Assembly (NCBI RefSeq): GCF_045038035.1
Contig: NZ_CP173427.1
Span: forward strand, 682,001-746,000
DNA from: Paenibacillus_F chitinolyticus_A
GTDB lineage: Bacteria > Bacillota > Bacilli > Paenibacillales > NBRC-103111
Direction of reading: 5' to 3'
Length of the DNA stretch: 64,000 nt
Notes under the pieces: generated by a model
What the model saw: only the letters and a program-made list of their open reading frames with translations
The model's database searches: none
Told to the model about the DNA's origin: nothing
Position numbers and translations under genes: made by a program
Shown: positions 26,254 to 35,523 of the stretch, piece after piece
Layout: each line of letters begins with the position of its first letter
Numbering within the stretch: the first letter of the stretch is position 1

Positions 26254-28020
26254 ATGAAACCGGAAGAGCGCCGGCGGTTCGTTCCGTTCGGCTATAAGCT
26301 CATGCTTTCGTACGCGCTCTGCATTCTCGTGCCGGTGATCATTGTAGGCTCGTTCGCGGTTTCTACTTTGGTAAAGTCGGTGCGTGAGCAGGCGGAGAGC
26401 AGCGTACAGGGCACGATGAGACAGATCAGGGACAATATCCAGTACAAAATCGAAGATACGAGACGTCTGACGAATATGATTTACGGGGATACGACGCTGG
26501 CCAAGCATTTGAAACATTACGAGGAAGGCTGGGTCAGCTACGACGCGACGACGTCTTACCTGCTTCCCAAAATGATGCAGACCATTCAATCGAGCAGCCT
26601 TAGGCTGTGGCTTTCCGTCTATCTGCACAATGAAACCCTGCCGGAAGTGTACTACAATCACGAAAATATCGATCCCCTCATGACGGTGGGAAAGCTGTAC
26701 GAGCTCTACCATATGAACCGGATCGAGAACGCCGACTGGTATAAAAGCTTCCCGCCCGAGCGCTACGGAACGACGATGCAGTGGCGGCAGATTGAGGACG
26801 ACGCGAAGTTCGGCCGCCTTTCTTTGCTGCGCAGAATCGTGGATACGACGAACGGGGTGGAGCTGAGGGAAATCGGCTTCATCCGGGTTACCGCCCATCT
26901 GCAGGATCTTTTTGAAAGTGTGGATTACACGAAAGTGGGGGAAGGCAGCGCCATTTACATTGTCGGTCCCCAGGGTGACATCCTTTATTCGTCGGCGGCC
27001 GATCCAAACATGACGGGCAAGACATGGAATGAATCGTGGACCCGGAATCATCTCGTGCTGCGCCAGCCTCTGGAAGGTCTGGATTGGAGCGTGGTTTCGC
27101 TCGTTCCGACGGCAATCATGGAACAGGATGCCGACAAAGTACGGATGCTGACGGCGATCGTGTGCCTCATTTCCGTGCTGGTTATTTTTTTCGTGGGCTG
27201 GATGTTTTCGCGGTTCTTCTCCAAAAGGGTGACCAAAATCGTCTCCGTCCTGCACGCGTTCAGGGAAGGGGAATTCCGCAAGCGGATGGCGTACGAAGGG
27301 CGGGACGAATTCGCCCAGATTGCGGCCGCGCTGAACGATATGGGGCAGCACACGGAAGGGCTCATAAGGGAAGTTTATCTCACGAACCTTCAGAAAAAAG
27401 AGGCGGAGCTGGAATCGCTGCAGGCGCAGATCAACCCGCACTTTCTGTATAACACCTTATCGTCGATCAGCCGCCTGGCCCGGTTCGGCGATATCGACAA
27501 GCTTCACCGGATGGTGATCGGACTGGCGAAATTTTACCGGCTGACGCTTAACGACGGACGGACCTTCATCCCGCTGAGCAAGGAGCTGGAGCAGGTGCAG
27601 GCTTATGTGGACATTCAATCCATCAAGTACGGCGACCGTATGGAAGTCCTCTTCGATATCCAGCCGGAAGTGAACCGGTACGATACGGTAAAGCTCATCG
27701 TGCAGCCTTTTATCGAAAATGCGCTTCAGCACGCCTGGTGCGGCGATCATATTCACATCCGGATCAGCGGGGAGATCATCGGCGGCGATGTTCATCTGAA
27801 AATCATCGATGACGGCAACGGCATCCCGCAGGACCGGTTCCGCAAGCTTTTCGATCCTCTGGCCGAGGTGGAATCCGGTTACGGCATCCGCAATGTGGAC
27901 CAGCGGATCAAGCTTCATTTCGGCAAAAAGTACGGCGTCTCGCTGGCAAGCCGGCCCGGAATCGGCACCGCCGTGCTGCTGCGCATACCGACCTACAAGC
28001 ACAAGAAGAACCGAGAGTGA
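26254..28020 (+). CDS. YesM-type sensor histidine kinase
   Basis: 588 residues. TM1 (about 12-35), an extracellular sensing region (about 40-295), TM2 (about 300-320), HAMP, then a His_kinase domain with His396 in INPHFLYNTL and an ATPase domain with VQPFIENALQHAW and DDGNGIPQ. It phosphorylates the adjacent response regulator, presumably when the sugar or its loaded binding protein is outside the cell. GGAAAGGAG precedes the ATG. Last gene of the cluster. Confidence 0.95.
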   Translation: MKPEERRRFVPFGYKLMLSYALCILVPVIIVGSFAVSTLVKSVREQAESSVQGTMRQIRDNIQYKIEDTRRLTNMIYGDTTLAKHLKHYEEGWVSYDATTSYLLPKMMQTIQSSSLRLWLSVYLHNETLPEVYYNHENIDPLMTVGKLYELYHMNRIENADWYKSFPPERYGTTMQWRQIEDDAKFGRLSLLRRIVDTTNGVELREIGFIRVTAHLQDLFESVDYTKVGEGSAIYIVGPQGDILYSSAADPNMTGKTWNESWTRNHLVLRQPLEGLDWSVVSLVPTAIMEQDADKVRMLTAIVCLISVLVIFFVGWMFSRFFSKRVTKIVSVLHAFREGEFRKRMAYEGRDEFAQIAAALNDMGQHTEGLIREVYLTNLQKKEAELESLQAQINPHFLYNTLSSISRLARFGDIDKLHRMVIGLAKFYRLTLNDGRTFIPLSKELEQVQAYVDIQSIKYGDRMEVLFDIQPEVNRYDTVKLIVQPFIENALQHAWCGDHIHIRISGEIIGGDVHLKIIDDGNGIPQDRFRKLFDPLAEVESGYGIRNVDQRIKLHFGKKYGVSLASRPGIGTAVLLRIPTYKHKKNRE

Positions 28021-28031
28021 TCCTGCCAAAA

Positions 28032-28067
28032 AAAGCTCCCGTTCTGCATAAGCAGAGCGGGAGCTTT
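28032..28067. terminator. Terminator closing the importer/regulator cluster
   Basis: AAAGCTCCCG (28032-28041) and CGGGAGCTTT (28058-28067) with an inner CTGC/GCAG stem. Confidence 0.8.
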
Positions 28068-28405
28068 CGGTATAGGGGTGGTTACGCAAGCGAAGCGGCC
28101 TTCTGTGAACGGCCCGTAAGCGGAGCGCGAACCGCTCAAATTATGAAAAAAGCAATGGCGCCATGAAAAAGAAAATACAGGTCATTGCAGACAGTTATCT
28201 TAACGTTATTACAACGCGACGATTCGGCTCGTAGTCTTTGCTGTATGTTTTCACGCTTACGGCGCGGATGGAGGCCGCTTGAGCCGATGTCCGGCTTTTC
28301 GTGCAAGCGGATAAGACTATGCCGGCATCACGAATGCGAAGGGCAAGAGACAGGGACAGGGCCGCGGGGATAACGCCGCAAGGACGACTCTTCCGCCCCG
28401 GAGCA
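28068..28405. other. Spacer without a recognised gene
   Basis: 338 nt between converging gene groups. I see only very short frames, no RNA gene and no clear promoter. It may contain the 3' end of the hemL transcript. Confidence 0.5.
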
Positions 28406-29716
28406 TCAGCCCAGCAGGCGGAAGGCCTCGTCGGCCGCCTGCAGCGTGCGGGCCACGTCTTCGTCGGTGTGCGCGGTGGTCAGGAACCACGCCTCGTACT
28501 TCGACGGGGCGAGATTGATGCCGCGCTCCAGCATGAGCCGGAAGAAGCGGCCGAACCGCTCGCCGTCCGTGTCCTGCGCCTCGTCGTAGTTCGTGACCGG
28601 ATGGTCGCAGAAGTGCGTCGAGATCGCGCCGGCGATGCGGTTCACGGTCAGCGCGACGCCGTGGCGGGAGGCCGACTCGCGGAGGCCGTCCGCCAGCTTC
28701 GCGCCGAGCTGCTCAAGACGCTCGTACGTGCCGGGCTGCCTCAGCACCTCGAGGCAGGCGATGCCGGCGGAGATGGAGGCGGGGTTGCCCGCCATCGTGC
28801 CGGCCTGGTACGCAGGTCCGAGCGGAGCGACCTGCTCCATCACTTCCTTACGGCCGCCGTAAGCGCCGATCGGCAGTCCGCCGCCGATGATTTTGCCGAG
28901 CGCCGTAAGGTCGGGCTCGATCTCCTCGGGCCGGCTGTTCAGGCCCGCGTAGGTTTGCGTCGTTCCGTAGTGGAAACGGAACGCGGTAATCACCTCGTCG
29001 TAGATGACGAGGGAGCCGTTTGCGCGCGCGGCGGCGCAGAGCCCCTCGAGGAAGCCCGGCTTCGGCATCACCATGCCGAAGTTGCCGACGATGGGCTCGA
29101 CCATCACCGCGGCGATGTCGCCGCCCCAGCGCGCCAGGGCTTCTTCCAGTGCCGGGATATCGTTGAACGGCACGGTGATGACTTCCTGCGCGATGGAAGC
29201 GGGGACGCCGGCGCTGTCGGGCGTGCCCAGCGTGGACGGGCCGGAGCCGGCCGCGACGAGCACGAGATCGGAATGGCCGTGGTAGCAGCCGGCGAATTTG
29301 ATGATCTTCGTGCGGCCGGTGTAAGCCCTCGCCACGCGGATGGTCGTCATGACGGCTTCCGTGCCGGAGTTGACGAAGCGGACTTTGTCCAGCGACGGAA
29401 TGGCTTCCTTCAGCATCCGCGCGAAGGTGATTTCGAGCTCCGTCGGAGTGCCGTAAAGCGTGCCGCTGCGGGCGGCGCGGACGATCGCTTCGGTCACATG
29501 CGGATGGGCGTGTCCCGTAATAATCGGTCCGTAAGCGGCGAGATAGTCGATGTATCGGTTATCGTCCTCGTCCCAGAAGTAGGCGCCTTCCGCACGCTTC
29601 ATAAATACGGGAGCGCCGCCTCCGACCGCTTTGAACGAACGGGAAGGGCTGTTGACTCCGCCGACGATGTGCCGGAGCGCTTCTTCATGGAGCTTTTCGG
29701 AACGTGTATGATTCAT
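28406..29716 (-). CDS. hemL: Glutamate-1-semialdehyde 2,1-aminomutase
   Basis: 436 residues, PLP enzyme of the class III aminotransferase fold. It converts glutamate-1-semialdehyde to 5-aminolevulinate, the tetrapyrrole precursor. Motifs: GGVNSPSRSFKAVGG near the start, NSGTEAVMT, the PLP lysine Lys275 in GKIIGGGLPIGAYGG, and AGTMAGNP. AAAGGAG precedes the ATG. It stands alone here, not in the hemAXCDBL operon, so it may be a second copy (GsaB-like in Bacillus). Confidence 0.95.
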   Translation of the reverse strand: MNHTRSEKLHEEALRHIVGGVNSPSRSFKAVGGGAPVFMKRAEGAYFWDEDDNRYIDYLAAYGPIITGHAHPHVTEAIVRAARSGTLYGTPTELEITFARMLKEAIPSLDKVRFVNSGTEAVMTTIRVARAYTGRTKIIKFAGCYHGHSDLVLVAAGSGPSTLGTPDSAGVPASIAQEVITVPFNDIPALEEALARWGGDIAAVMVEPIVGNFGMVMPKPGFLEGLCAAARANGSLVIYDEVITAFRFHYGTTQTYAGLNSRPEEIEPDLTALGKIIGGGLPIGAYGGRKEVMEQVAPLGPAYQAGTMAGNPASISAGIACLEVLRQPGTYERLEQLGAKLADGLRESASRHGVALTVNRIAGAISTHFCDHPVTNYDEAQDTDGERFGRFFRLMLERGINLAPSKYEAWFLTTAHTDEDVARTLQAADEAFRLLG

Positions 29717-29798
29717 GGCTTTGTAACTCCTTTGTTTATGTAGTTAGATCGTGTCCTCTATAGCCTATCACCGAATGGTGGAGGCCGGGAAGAAAAAT

Positions 29799-29832
29799 AA
29801 CGTGCCGTCTCCCCGGAGGAGACGGTCACGTT
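29799..29832 (-). terminator. Terminator of the LCP gene
   Basis: AACGTG plus CCGTCTCC (29799-29812) pair with GGAGACGG plus CACGTT (29818-29832), a 14-bp stem with one bulged base. On the minus strand it is followed by ATTTTTCTT. Confidence 0.85.
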
Positions 29833-29840
29833 AGAAAGCT

Positions 29841-30938
29841 TTACTGCTTGGTGTTCTTGGCGCCGGAGGCTCCGGAAGATGAGCTTCCCGAACTGCCGCC
29901 GGACGAGCTGCCGCCCGAACCCGAGCCGGCGCCCTTATCGGTGCCGGTTCCTGTGCCTGCTCCGGGAACGTCCGCCATGCCCTCGAACACGTCATCGAGA
30001 TAGCGCTTGAGCTTCGTTTTATCGACGGACAGGACCTGTGCCCCGCTGATTCTGCGTTCGATGACCAGGTTTTCCGGCGGCAGCTGGATGCTCTGAATGC
30101 CATTGGCTCTCGCGTCAAAGGCAAGCCCGCCGAGTTTGAGCATATCTCCGAACGACATGTTCGTATTGATGTAAGGTTCCATGCCCTTCAAAATGGAAGG
30201 TAGTTTAAGGATGGATTGCGTGCTCTGCATTTTGTCGGCCACGGCCGTCAAAAATTTCCGCTGGCGTTCCGTCCGGGCATAGTCCGACTGGGCGTCGTGC
30301 CGGAACCTGACGTACTGGAGGGCCGTCTGTCCGTCCAGGTGCTGCATGCCTTTTTTTAAATTGATATCGAATACGTGTCCGTCCGCGGCATCCGTGTACT
30401 TCATGTCCTTCTCGACTTCGAGGTCGATTCCGCCGATGGCGTCCACAAGGGCGATAAACCCTTTGAAATCCGTGTATAAGTAGTACTGGATCGGAATCCC
30501 GGTCAGCTCGCTGACGGTTTTCATCGCCAGATTGGGCCCTCCGATCGTAAAGGCCGAGTTAATGCGCCCTTCCTCGTTGCCGGGGATTTTAACCCAGGTG
30601 TCCCGGAGGATGGACATCAAGGAAGCCTTTTTGGTCACGGGATCGATGGAGGCGATCATGAGCGTATCGGAGCGCGGCGGCTCTCCGTTCTCTACGCCCC
30701 TGGAGTCCGCGCCGAGCAGAAGCACGTTCACGCGCCCGGTTCCCTCCCAGACCGGAGGCTTATAGTCGTCTCCCTGGTACTTCTTATCGATTCCCTGGAT
30801 TGCGTCTTTATTGTTAATGTTATCGGCGAAGCTGTATATGCTGTAAGCAAAATAGCCTGCGGTGCAGATCAGGGCGAAAACAATCCCGACAATCAGCATC
30901 CGCCACGGTTTTACCCGTCTTTTTTTAGGCTTCGGCAT
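29841..30938 (-). CDS. LytR-CpsA-Psr (LCP) family protein
   Basis: 365 residues. A basic lead (PKPKKRRVKPWR), one membrane segment (about 13-37), then the extracellular LCP catalytic domain (about 65-320) with LLLGADSR, ADSRGVENGEPPRSDTL-type Arg/Asp residues, RDTWVKIPG and LQYVRFRHDAQSDYARTERQ. Such enzymes transfer teichoic acid or capsule-type polymers onto peptidoglycan. The last 40 residues are Gly/Ser-rich. I chose the second ATG (30938) because GGAAAGGG touches the first one. Confidence 0.93.
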   Translation of the reverse strand: MPKPKKRRVKPWRMLIVGIVFALICTAGYFAYSIYSFADNINNKDAIQGIDKKYQGDDYKPPVWEGTGRVNVLLLGADSRGVENGEPPRSDTLMIASIDPVTKKASLMSILRDTWVKIPGNEEGRINSAFTIGGPNLAMKTVSELTGIPIQYYLYTDFKGFIALVDAIGGIDLEVEKDMKYTDAADGHVFDINLKKGMQHLDGQTALQYVRFRHDAQSDYARTERQRKFLTAVADKMQSTQSILKLPSILKGMEPYINTNMSFGDMLKLGGLAFDARANGIQSIQLPPENLVIERRISGAQVLSVDKTKLKRYLDDVFEGMADVPGAGTGTGTDKGAGSGSGGSSSGGSSGSSSSGASGAKNTKQ

Positions 30939-31060
30939 GTAGTTCATTCCCTTTCCATCTATAAAATAGGCGTTGTCTGTACATGATTAACTGGATATCC
31001 GGCTGCTGAATCAAGGCTTCCGTATTCCCGCGATTTGTACCGGAGCCGCCTCCGGGTGTT

Positions 31061-31088
31061 TTTACAAAAAGCTCTTTTGTTGTATGAT
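31061..31088 (+). promoter_or_regulatory. Probable promoter of the ABC-2 exporter operon
   Basis: TTTACA (31061-31066), 16-nt spacer, TATGAT (31083-31088). A GC hairpin (CCGGAG 31040-31045, CTCCGG 31050-31055) lies directly upstream. Confidence 0.5.
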
Positions 31089-31213
31089 GAGGGGTGGGGA
31101 ACGGCGAACTCATGTATTTCATTATAGGGGCAACTTCTTCTCTGCCGCAAGTTACACATGAATTCACAGGGCTATCAAACTTTCCCAGTCCAACTAAACA
31201 GCAGGAGGAAAAC

Positions 31214-32296
31214 ATGCCAGCCATCGAAGTGAGAGATCTGCGCAAAGAGTTCCGTGTGCAGAAAAGCAGAAGCGGGCTCAAAGGAGCGTTTCGCGATCTG
31301 TTCGACCGTGAATATAACCAGGTTACGGCCGTTAAAGATATCAGTTTTGAGATTCCTGAGGGAGAGATTTGCGGCTATATCGGAGAGAACGGCGCCGGCA
31401 AATCGACGACGATCAAAATGCTCACGGGCATTCTCGTTCCCACTTCGGGCCATCTTCAGGTGAACGGATATATCCCCTACAAGGAACGCGAAGCTTTTGT
31501 CAAAGGCATCGGAGTCGTTTTCGGCCAGAGGAGCCAGCTGTGGTGGGATATCGGCGTCATCGAATCGTTCCAACTGCTTAAGAAAGTATACCGGGTGCCG
31601 GAAAACGATTTTAAAGCGCGGCTGGACGAGCTGTCCGACCGGCTCCAGCTCGGCGAGCTGCTCAGCCGGCCGGTCCGGAAGCTGAGTCTCGGTCAGCGGA
31701 TGCGCTGCGAGCTTGCGGCTTCGCTGCTGCACAACCCCGCGATCGTTTTCCTAGACGAGCCGACGATCGGGCTCGACATCGTGGTGAAAACCGAGATCCG
31801 CGAGTTCCTGAAATCGCTGAACCAGCGCTACGGGACGACCATCCTGCTTACCACGCACGATCTTCAAGATATCGAAGCCCTATGTTCAAGGGTCATCATG
31901 CTGGACGACGGGCGCATCATTTACGACGGCGGTCTCGATCAGCTGAAGGAGACGTGGGGCAAAGGCAAGGAAGTGGTGCTGCAATTCAACGACCCGGTGC
32001 CTCTTGAAAATCTGAAGCTGCTCACGGAAGGTCTGGACGTGACCTGGGAGCAGGACAGCCCGCTGGACGCCCGTGTGTTTATCCCTCAGCGGAGCGCGAA
32101 CGTGTCCGACGTTCTGGCGCGGATCGTCGGTGTCGTTCAGATTGCGGATATCCGTATCCTGGAAACGAATACCGACGATATCGTCCGCGAGATTTACAAA
32201 TCCGGTTCGGCCGAGGTCCGGAAGCCGTCCGCGCCGGAAACGGGAGAGCCGGGCAGCGGGGCCGAAGAGGATAAAGGAGCGGTGCCGCATGTATAA
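31214..32296 (+). CDS. ABC-2 type transporter ATP-binding protein
   Basis: 360 residues. Walker A GENGAGKST, Q-loop FGQRSQLWWD, signature LSLGQRMRCE, Walker B IVFLDEPT and H-loop TTHD are complete. The QRSQLWWD Q-loop is characteristic of the COG4586 group of NatA/DrrA-like exporter ATPases, which pairs with two PF06182-type permeases, as here. Residues about 300-360 form an acidic tail. The ATG at 31214 follows AGGAGG; the 40 codons upstream are not expected to be translated. It overlaps the next gene by 8 nt. The exported substrate is unknown. Confidence 0.93.
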   Translation: MPAIEVRDLRKEFRVQKSRSGLKGAFRDLFDREYNQVTAVKDISFEIPEGEICGYIGENGAGKSTTIKMLTGILVPTSGHLQVNGYIPYKEREAFVKGIGVVFGQRSQLWWDIGVIESFQLLKKVYRVPENDFKARLDELSDRLQLGELLSRPVRKLSLGQRMRCELAASLLHNPAIVFLDEPTIGLDIVVKTEIREFLKSLNQRYGTTILLTTHDLQDIEALCSRVIMLDDGRIIYDGGLDQLKETWGKGKEVVLQFNDPVPLENLKLLTEGLDVTWEQDSPLDARVFIPQRSANVSDVLARIVGVVQIADIRILETNTDDIVREIYKSGSAEVRKPSAPETGEPGSGAEEDKGAVPHV

Positions 32297-33083
32297 GGCT
32301 TATGTGGAGCTGATCCGCATCCGGTTCATTACCATGCTCGCCTACCGGGTCAATTATTACAGCGGCATTCTGGTGTATGCGCTCAACATCGGTTCCTACT
32401 ATTTCCTGTGGAAAGCGATTTACGGCAGTCAGGAAACGCTTGGCGGCCAGACGTTGGGACAGATGACGACGTATATCGTGGTGTCCTGGATGAGCCGCGC
32501 TTTTTACTTCAATAATCTGGACCGGGAAATCGCGAATGAAATCCGGGACGGAAGCGTCGCGATCCAGTTTATCCGTCCTTACAATTATGTGGTGTACAAA
32601 ATGATGCAGGGTCTCGGAGAAGGCTTGTTCCGGTTCCTTCTTTTTACGACGCCTGGTCTCGTGATCGTCTCGCTCTTGTTCCCGGTCGAGCTGCCGACGG
32701 ATATTTCCTTGTGGCTCGTCTATCTGCTCATGCTGCTGTTCGCATTCTTAATCAATTCGCAGATTAATATTATGACGGGATTGTCCGCATTTTTCCTGGA
32801 AAACAGTGAGGGCATGATGCGGATGAAGCGGGTCGCGGTCGATCTGTTCTCCGGGCTGATCCTGCCGATCACGATGTTCCCCGGCTGGACGGCGAAGCTT
32901 CTGGAATGGCTGCCGTTCCAGGCCATCACGTATTTGCCCGGATCGGTGATTACCGGCAAATTGACCGGAAGCGCCGTATGGCAGGCGGTTTCGATCCAAG
33001 TCATCTGGTTCGTCGTGCTTCTTGTGCCGATTGCCTTCATGTGGCATAAAGCAAGAACCCGGCTGTTCGTGCAGGGGGGTTAA
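32289..33083 (+). CDS. ABC-2 family permease (COG4587/PF06182-like), first subunit
   Basis: 264 residues, six predicted membrane segments. It starts MYKAYVELIRIRFITMLAYR and has the LTRP/IRPYNYV-type loop (VAIQFIRPYNYVVYKM) seen in this permease family. Start at 32289 follows AAAGGAG inside the end of the ATPase gene, a translationally coupled arrangement. Confidence 0.88.
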   Translation: MYKAYVELIRIRFITMLAYRVNYYSGILVYALNIGSYYFLWKAIYGSQETLGGQTLGQMTTYIVVSWMSRAFYFNNLDREIANEIRDGSVAIQFIRPYNYVVYKMMQGLGEGLFRFLLFTTPGLVIVSLLFPVELPTDISLWLVYLLMLLFAFLINSQINIMTGLSAFFLENSEGMMRMKRVAVDLFSGLILPITMFPGWTAKLLEWLPFQAITYLPGSVITGKLTGSAVWQAVSIQVIWFVVLLVPIAFMWHKARTRLFVQGG

Positions 33084-33086
33084 CGT

Positions 33087-33872
33087 ATGTTCTATTTATC
33101 GCTTATTCTGGATTACCTGAAAAATTATTTGAAAACCAGGCTGACCTATCGTTCGGATTTCTGGATCGAGGTCGTTTCGGATTTGCTGTTCAACGGGTTG
33201 AACCTCGTGTTTATTCTCGTCGTTTTCCAGCAGACCGCGCTTCTCGGCGACTGGAACCGCGATCAGATTCTGTTCATATACGGCTTCTTTATGATCCCGT
33301 ACGGGTTGTTCTCGACGATATTCAATTTGTGGAATTTCAGCGAGCGCTACATCGTCAAGGGGGAAATGGACCGCATTCTGACCCGTCCGGCCCACAGTCT
33401 GTGGCAGCTTATGCTGGAGAACATGGACCCGGCCTCCTTGTTCAGCGCTCTAGCCGGACTGGTCGTGATGATCTACTCGTGGGGCCAGCTCGATTTGCCG
33501 GTCCACTGGAGCGATCCGCTTATTATGCTGATGATGGTCGTGTCCGGCGTGCTGATTTACGGCGGCATTTACGTCTCGCTGAGCGCGCTTGCGTTCTTTT
33601 CCGATTCGCCGACCGGCATTATGCCTCTGATCTGGAACATCCAGAACTACGGACGGTATCCGGTTACGATCTACAACAAGCTGCTGCGCGGTATTCTGAC
33701 GTGGATCCTGCCGTTCGCATTCGTCGGGTTTTACCCGGCGGCTTATTTCCTGGATCCGCTCAATTGGAAGGGTTTTGCCCTGCTGACACCGGTCATGGGA
33801 ATTATTTTCATTACGATCGGCCTAAGCGTGTGGAACATCGGGGTCAAACGCTACCGGGGAGCGGGGTCCTGA
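33087..33872 (+). CDS. ABC-2 family permease (COG3694/PF06182-like), second subunit
   Basis: 261 residues, six predicted membrane segments. The loop EMDRILTRPAHSLWQLM parallels the IRP loop of the preceding permease, so the two form a heterodimeric channel served by the ATPase at 31214. Only 3 nt separate it from the previous stop; GGGGGG precedes the ATG. Confidence 0.88.
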   Translation: MFYLSLILDYLKNYLKTRLTYRSDFWIEVVSDLLFNGLNLVFILVVFQQTALLGDWNRDQILFIYGFFMIPYGLFSTIFNLWNFSERYIVKGEMDRILTRPAHSLWQLMLENMDPASLFSALAGLVVMIYSWGQLDLPVHWSDPLIMLMMVVSGVLIYGGIYVSLSALAFFSDSPTGIMPLIWNIQNYGRYPVTIYNKLLRGILTWILPFAFVGFYPAAYFLDPLNWKGFALLTPVMGIIFITIGLSVWNIGVKRYRGAGS

Positions 33873-33902
33873 TTCGACGGAGGAAACGGAGGCTGCCACA
33901 AT

Positions 33903-33930
33903 TTTCAGGTTGCTTTCAGCAAAGTTTTAG
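33903..33930 (+). promoter_or_regulatory. Three 11-bp-period direct repeats before the secreted repeat protein
   Basis: TTTCAG (33903-33908), TTTCAG (33914-33919) and TTTTAG (33925-33930), each separated by 5 nt, so they lie on one face of the helix. This is the layout of OmpR/PhoP-type response-regulator sites. A TATACT -10 (33974-33979) follows with no good -35, which fits an activator-dependent promoter. Confidence 0.5.
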
Positions 33931-34025
33931 GTTCCGCTAAGCTTGGCGTAAAAGTTCCGTCATAATTTCCGCCTATACTTGGGGTGTAGCATAAACAAGC
34001 CCCCATTTGAAAGGTGGAAATAAGA

Positions 34026-34763
34026 ATGAATAAAACACGCAGCAAATTGATGGTATCCACATTGGCCGCAGCACTTCTGCTCGGCGGCGGAGCCGCTCTT
34101 TCCAGCCAGGTATTCGCAGCCGACAGCACCGATTCGGGTCAAACGTCGACTCAGCAGTCGGCGCCATTCAAGCATGACGGCAAGGACCGCAAATCTTTCG
34201 GACAATTCGGCGGTCCGGGATCTTACCTGAAAGATGCGGCAACCGTTCTCGGTCTGGAAGAAAAGGCCTTGATCACCGAGTTGAAAGCGGGCAAGTCCCT
34301 GGTTCAGCTGGCCGAAGCCAAAGGCATCAGCCAGGCGGACCTGGTGAAGAAGCTGGTGGAAGCCTCCACGAAAGAAATTGATGCCAAAGTAACCGAAGGC
34401 AAAATCGACAGCACGAAGGCGGCCGAGCTGAAAGCGAATCTTCAAACGCGCATCGAGAAGGCCGTTACGGTTACCGGCATGCAGAATTTCAAAGGCGGCA
34501 AACACGGCCGTGAAGGCGGCTTTGTAGATCCGGAGAAGCTTGCGGCTATCCTCGGCATTACCAAAGACGAGCTGAAAACGCAGCAGGAAGCGGGTAAAAC
34601 CGTTGCCGAGATTGCGGAAGCCAAAGGGTTCACAAGAGAGCAGCTTCTCGAGAAGCTGAAAACAGAGCTGACTCCTTCGCTGGAGAAATTTATCGACGCG
34701 AAGAAGGGCGATAAGTCTCAGAAGAAAGAACAGCAGCAAGCCCAAGCGGAGCAGGCCGAGTAG
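34026..34763 (+). CDS. Secreted protein with two homologous helical repeats
   Basis: 245 residues. A cleavable signal peptide (1 to about 31, ending QVFA-AD). Two related units follow: about 66-116 (LKDAATVLGLEEKALITELK, then LAEAKGISQADLVKKLVE) and about 165-220 (EKLAAILGITKDELKTQQEA, then IAEAKGFTREQLLEKLKT). Each joins an LGL/LGI helix to a G(K)xxxxxAEAKG turn and a second helix. The C terminus is Lys/Gln-rich. The function is unknown; similar repeats occur in secreted Bacillales proteins. AAAGGTGG precedes the ATG. It follows the exporter genes but has its own promoter region. Confidence 0.82.
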   Translation: MNKTRSKLMVSTLAAALLLGGGAALSSQVFAADSTDSGQTSTQQSAPFKHDGKDRKSFGQFGGPGSYLKDAATVLGLEEKALITELKAGKSLVQLAEAKGISQADLVKKLVEASTKEIDAKVTEGKIDSTKAAELKANLQTRIEKAVTVTGMQNFKGGKHGREGGFVDPEKLAAILGITKDELKTQQEAGKTVAEIAEAKGFTREQLLEKLKTELTPSLEKFIDAKKGDKSQKKEQQQAQAEQAE

Positions 34764-34796
34764 AATGACGGCTTGAGTACGGCACGGGATTCGAAG

Positions 34797-34831
34797 AAAG
34801 ACCGGCAGCGGACAACGCTGCCGGTCTTTTT
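34797..34831 (+). terminator. Intrinsic terminator
   Basis: AAAGACCGGCAGCG (34797-34810) pairs with CGCTGCCGGTCTTT (34816-34829), 14 bp, then T. Confidence 0.95.
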
Positions 34832-34925
34832 GCGTAACAGGCTTGAACTCGATTTCCAATGAATCCGTTAGATGAGTATAATGGAAACTAAATGCAAAAA
34901 CGACGAACCGAAGGAGGGTCCCGAT

Positions 34926-35390
34926 ATGAGTATAAACACGGGGCGGCAAGCACCGGATTTCGAACTGCCGGCCAATAACGGACAGCAGGTGAAATTGTCC
35001 GATTTTAAAGGGAAGAAAGTGGTCCTATATTTCTACCCGAAGGACATGACGCCCGGATGCACGACCCAGGCGTGTGATTTCAGGGACAAGCATACGGAAT
35101 TCGAATCTTTAAACGCCGTCATTCTGGGCGTCAGCACGGATTCCCTGAAACGGCACGAGAAATTTATCGACAAGTACAGCCTGCCTTTCCTGCTGCTGGC
35201 CGATGAAGATCACGCGGTAGCCGAGATCTACGGGGTCTGGAAAGAGAAAAGCATGTACGGTAAAACGTTTATGGGTATCGAACGCTCGACGTTTCTCATC
35301 GATGAAGAAGGCGTCCTTCTCAAGGAATGGCGCAAGGTCAAAGTGAAAGGCCATATTGAGGAAGCGCTGACTTATCTGAAAGAACACTAA
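34926..35390 (+). CDS. bcp: Thiol peroxidase, Bcp/PrxQ-type peroxiredoxin
   Basis: 154 residues, thioredoxin fold. It reduces hydrogen and organic peroxides with peroxidatic Cys45 and resolving Cys50 (TPGCTTQACDF), the atypical two-cysteine pattern. The ATG at 34926 follows GGAGGG; an in-frame start 54 nt upstream lacks a site. Confidence 0.95.
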   Translation: MSINTGRQAPDFELPANNGQQVKLSDFKGKKVVLYFYPKDMTPGCTTQACDFRDKHTEFESLNAVILGVSTDSLKRHEKFIDKYSLPFLLLADEDHAVAEIYGVWKEKSMYGKTFMGIERSTFLIDEEGVLLKEWRKVKVKGHIEEALTYLKEH

Positions 35391-35523
35391 GCGGTTTGAA
35401 GAAACCCGCTTGCATACCTGGACAGCGGGAGCGGAGCGATGGTGTCTTCCGCCGCCTGCTATTATCCAGCAGCGAAGCCCGCCTGCACGGACCCGGGGCG
35501 GAGCGGAAGAAGAGGGCGGTAAC

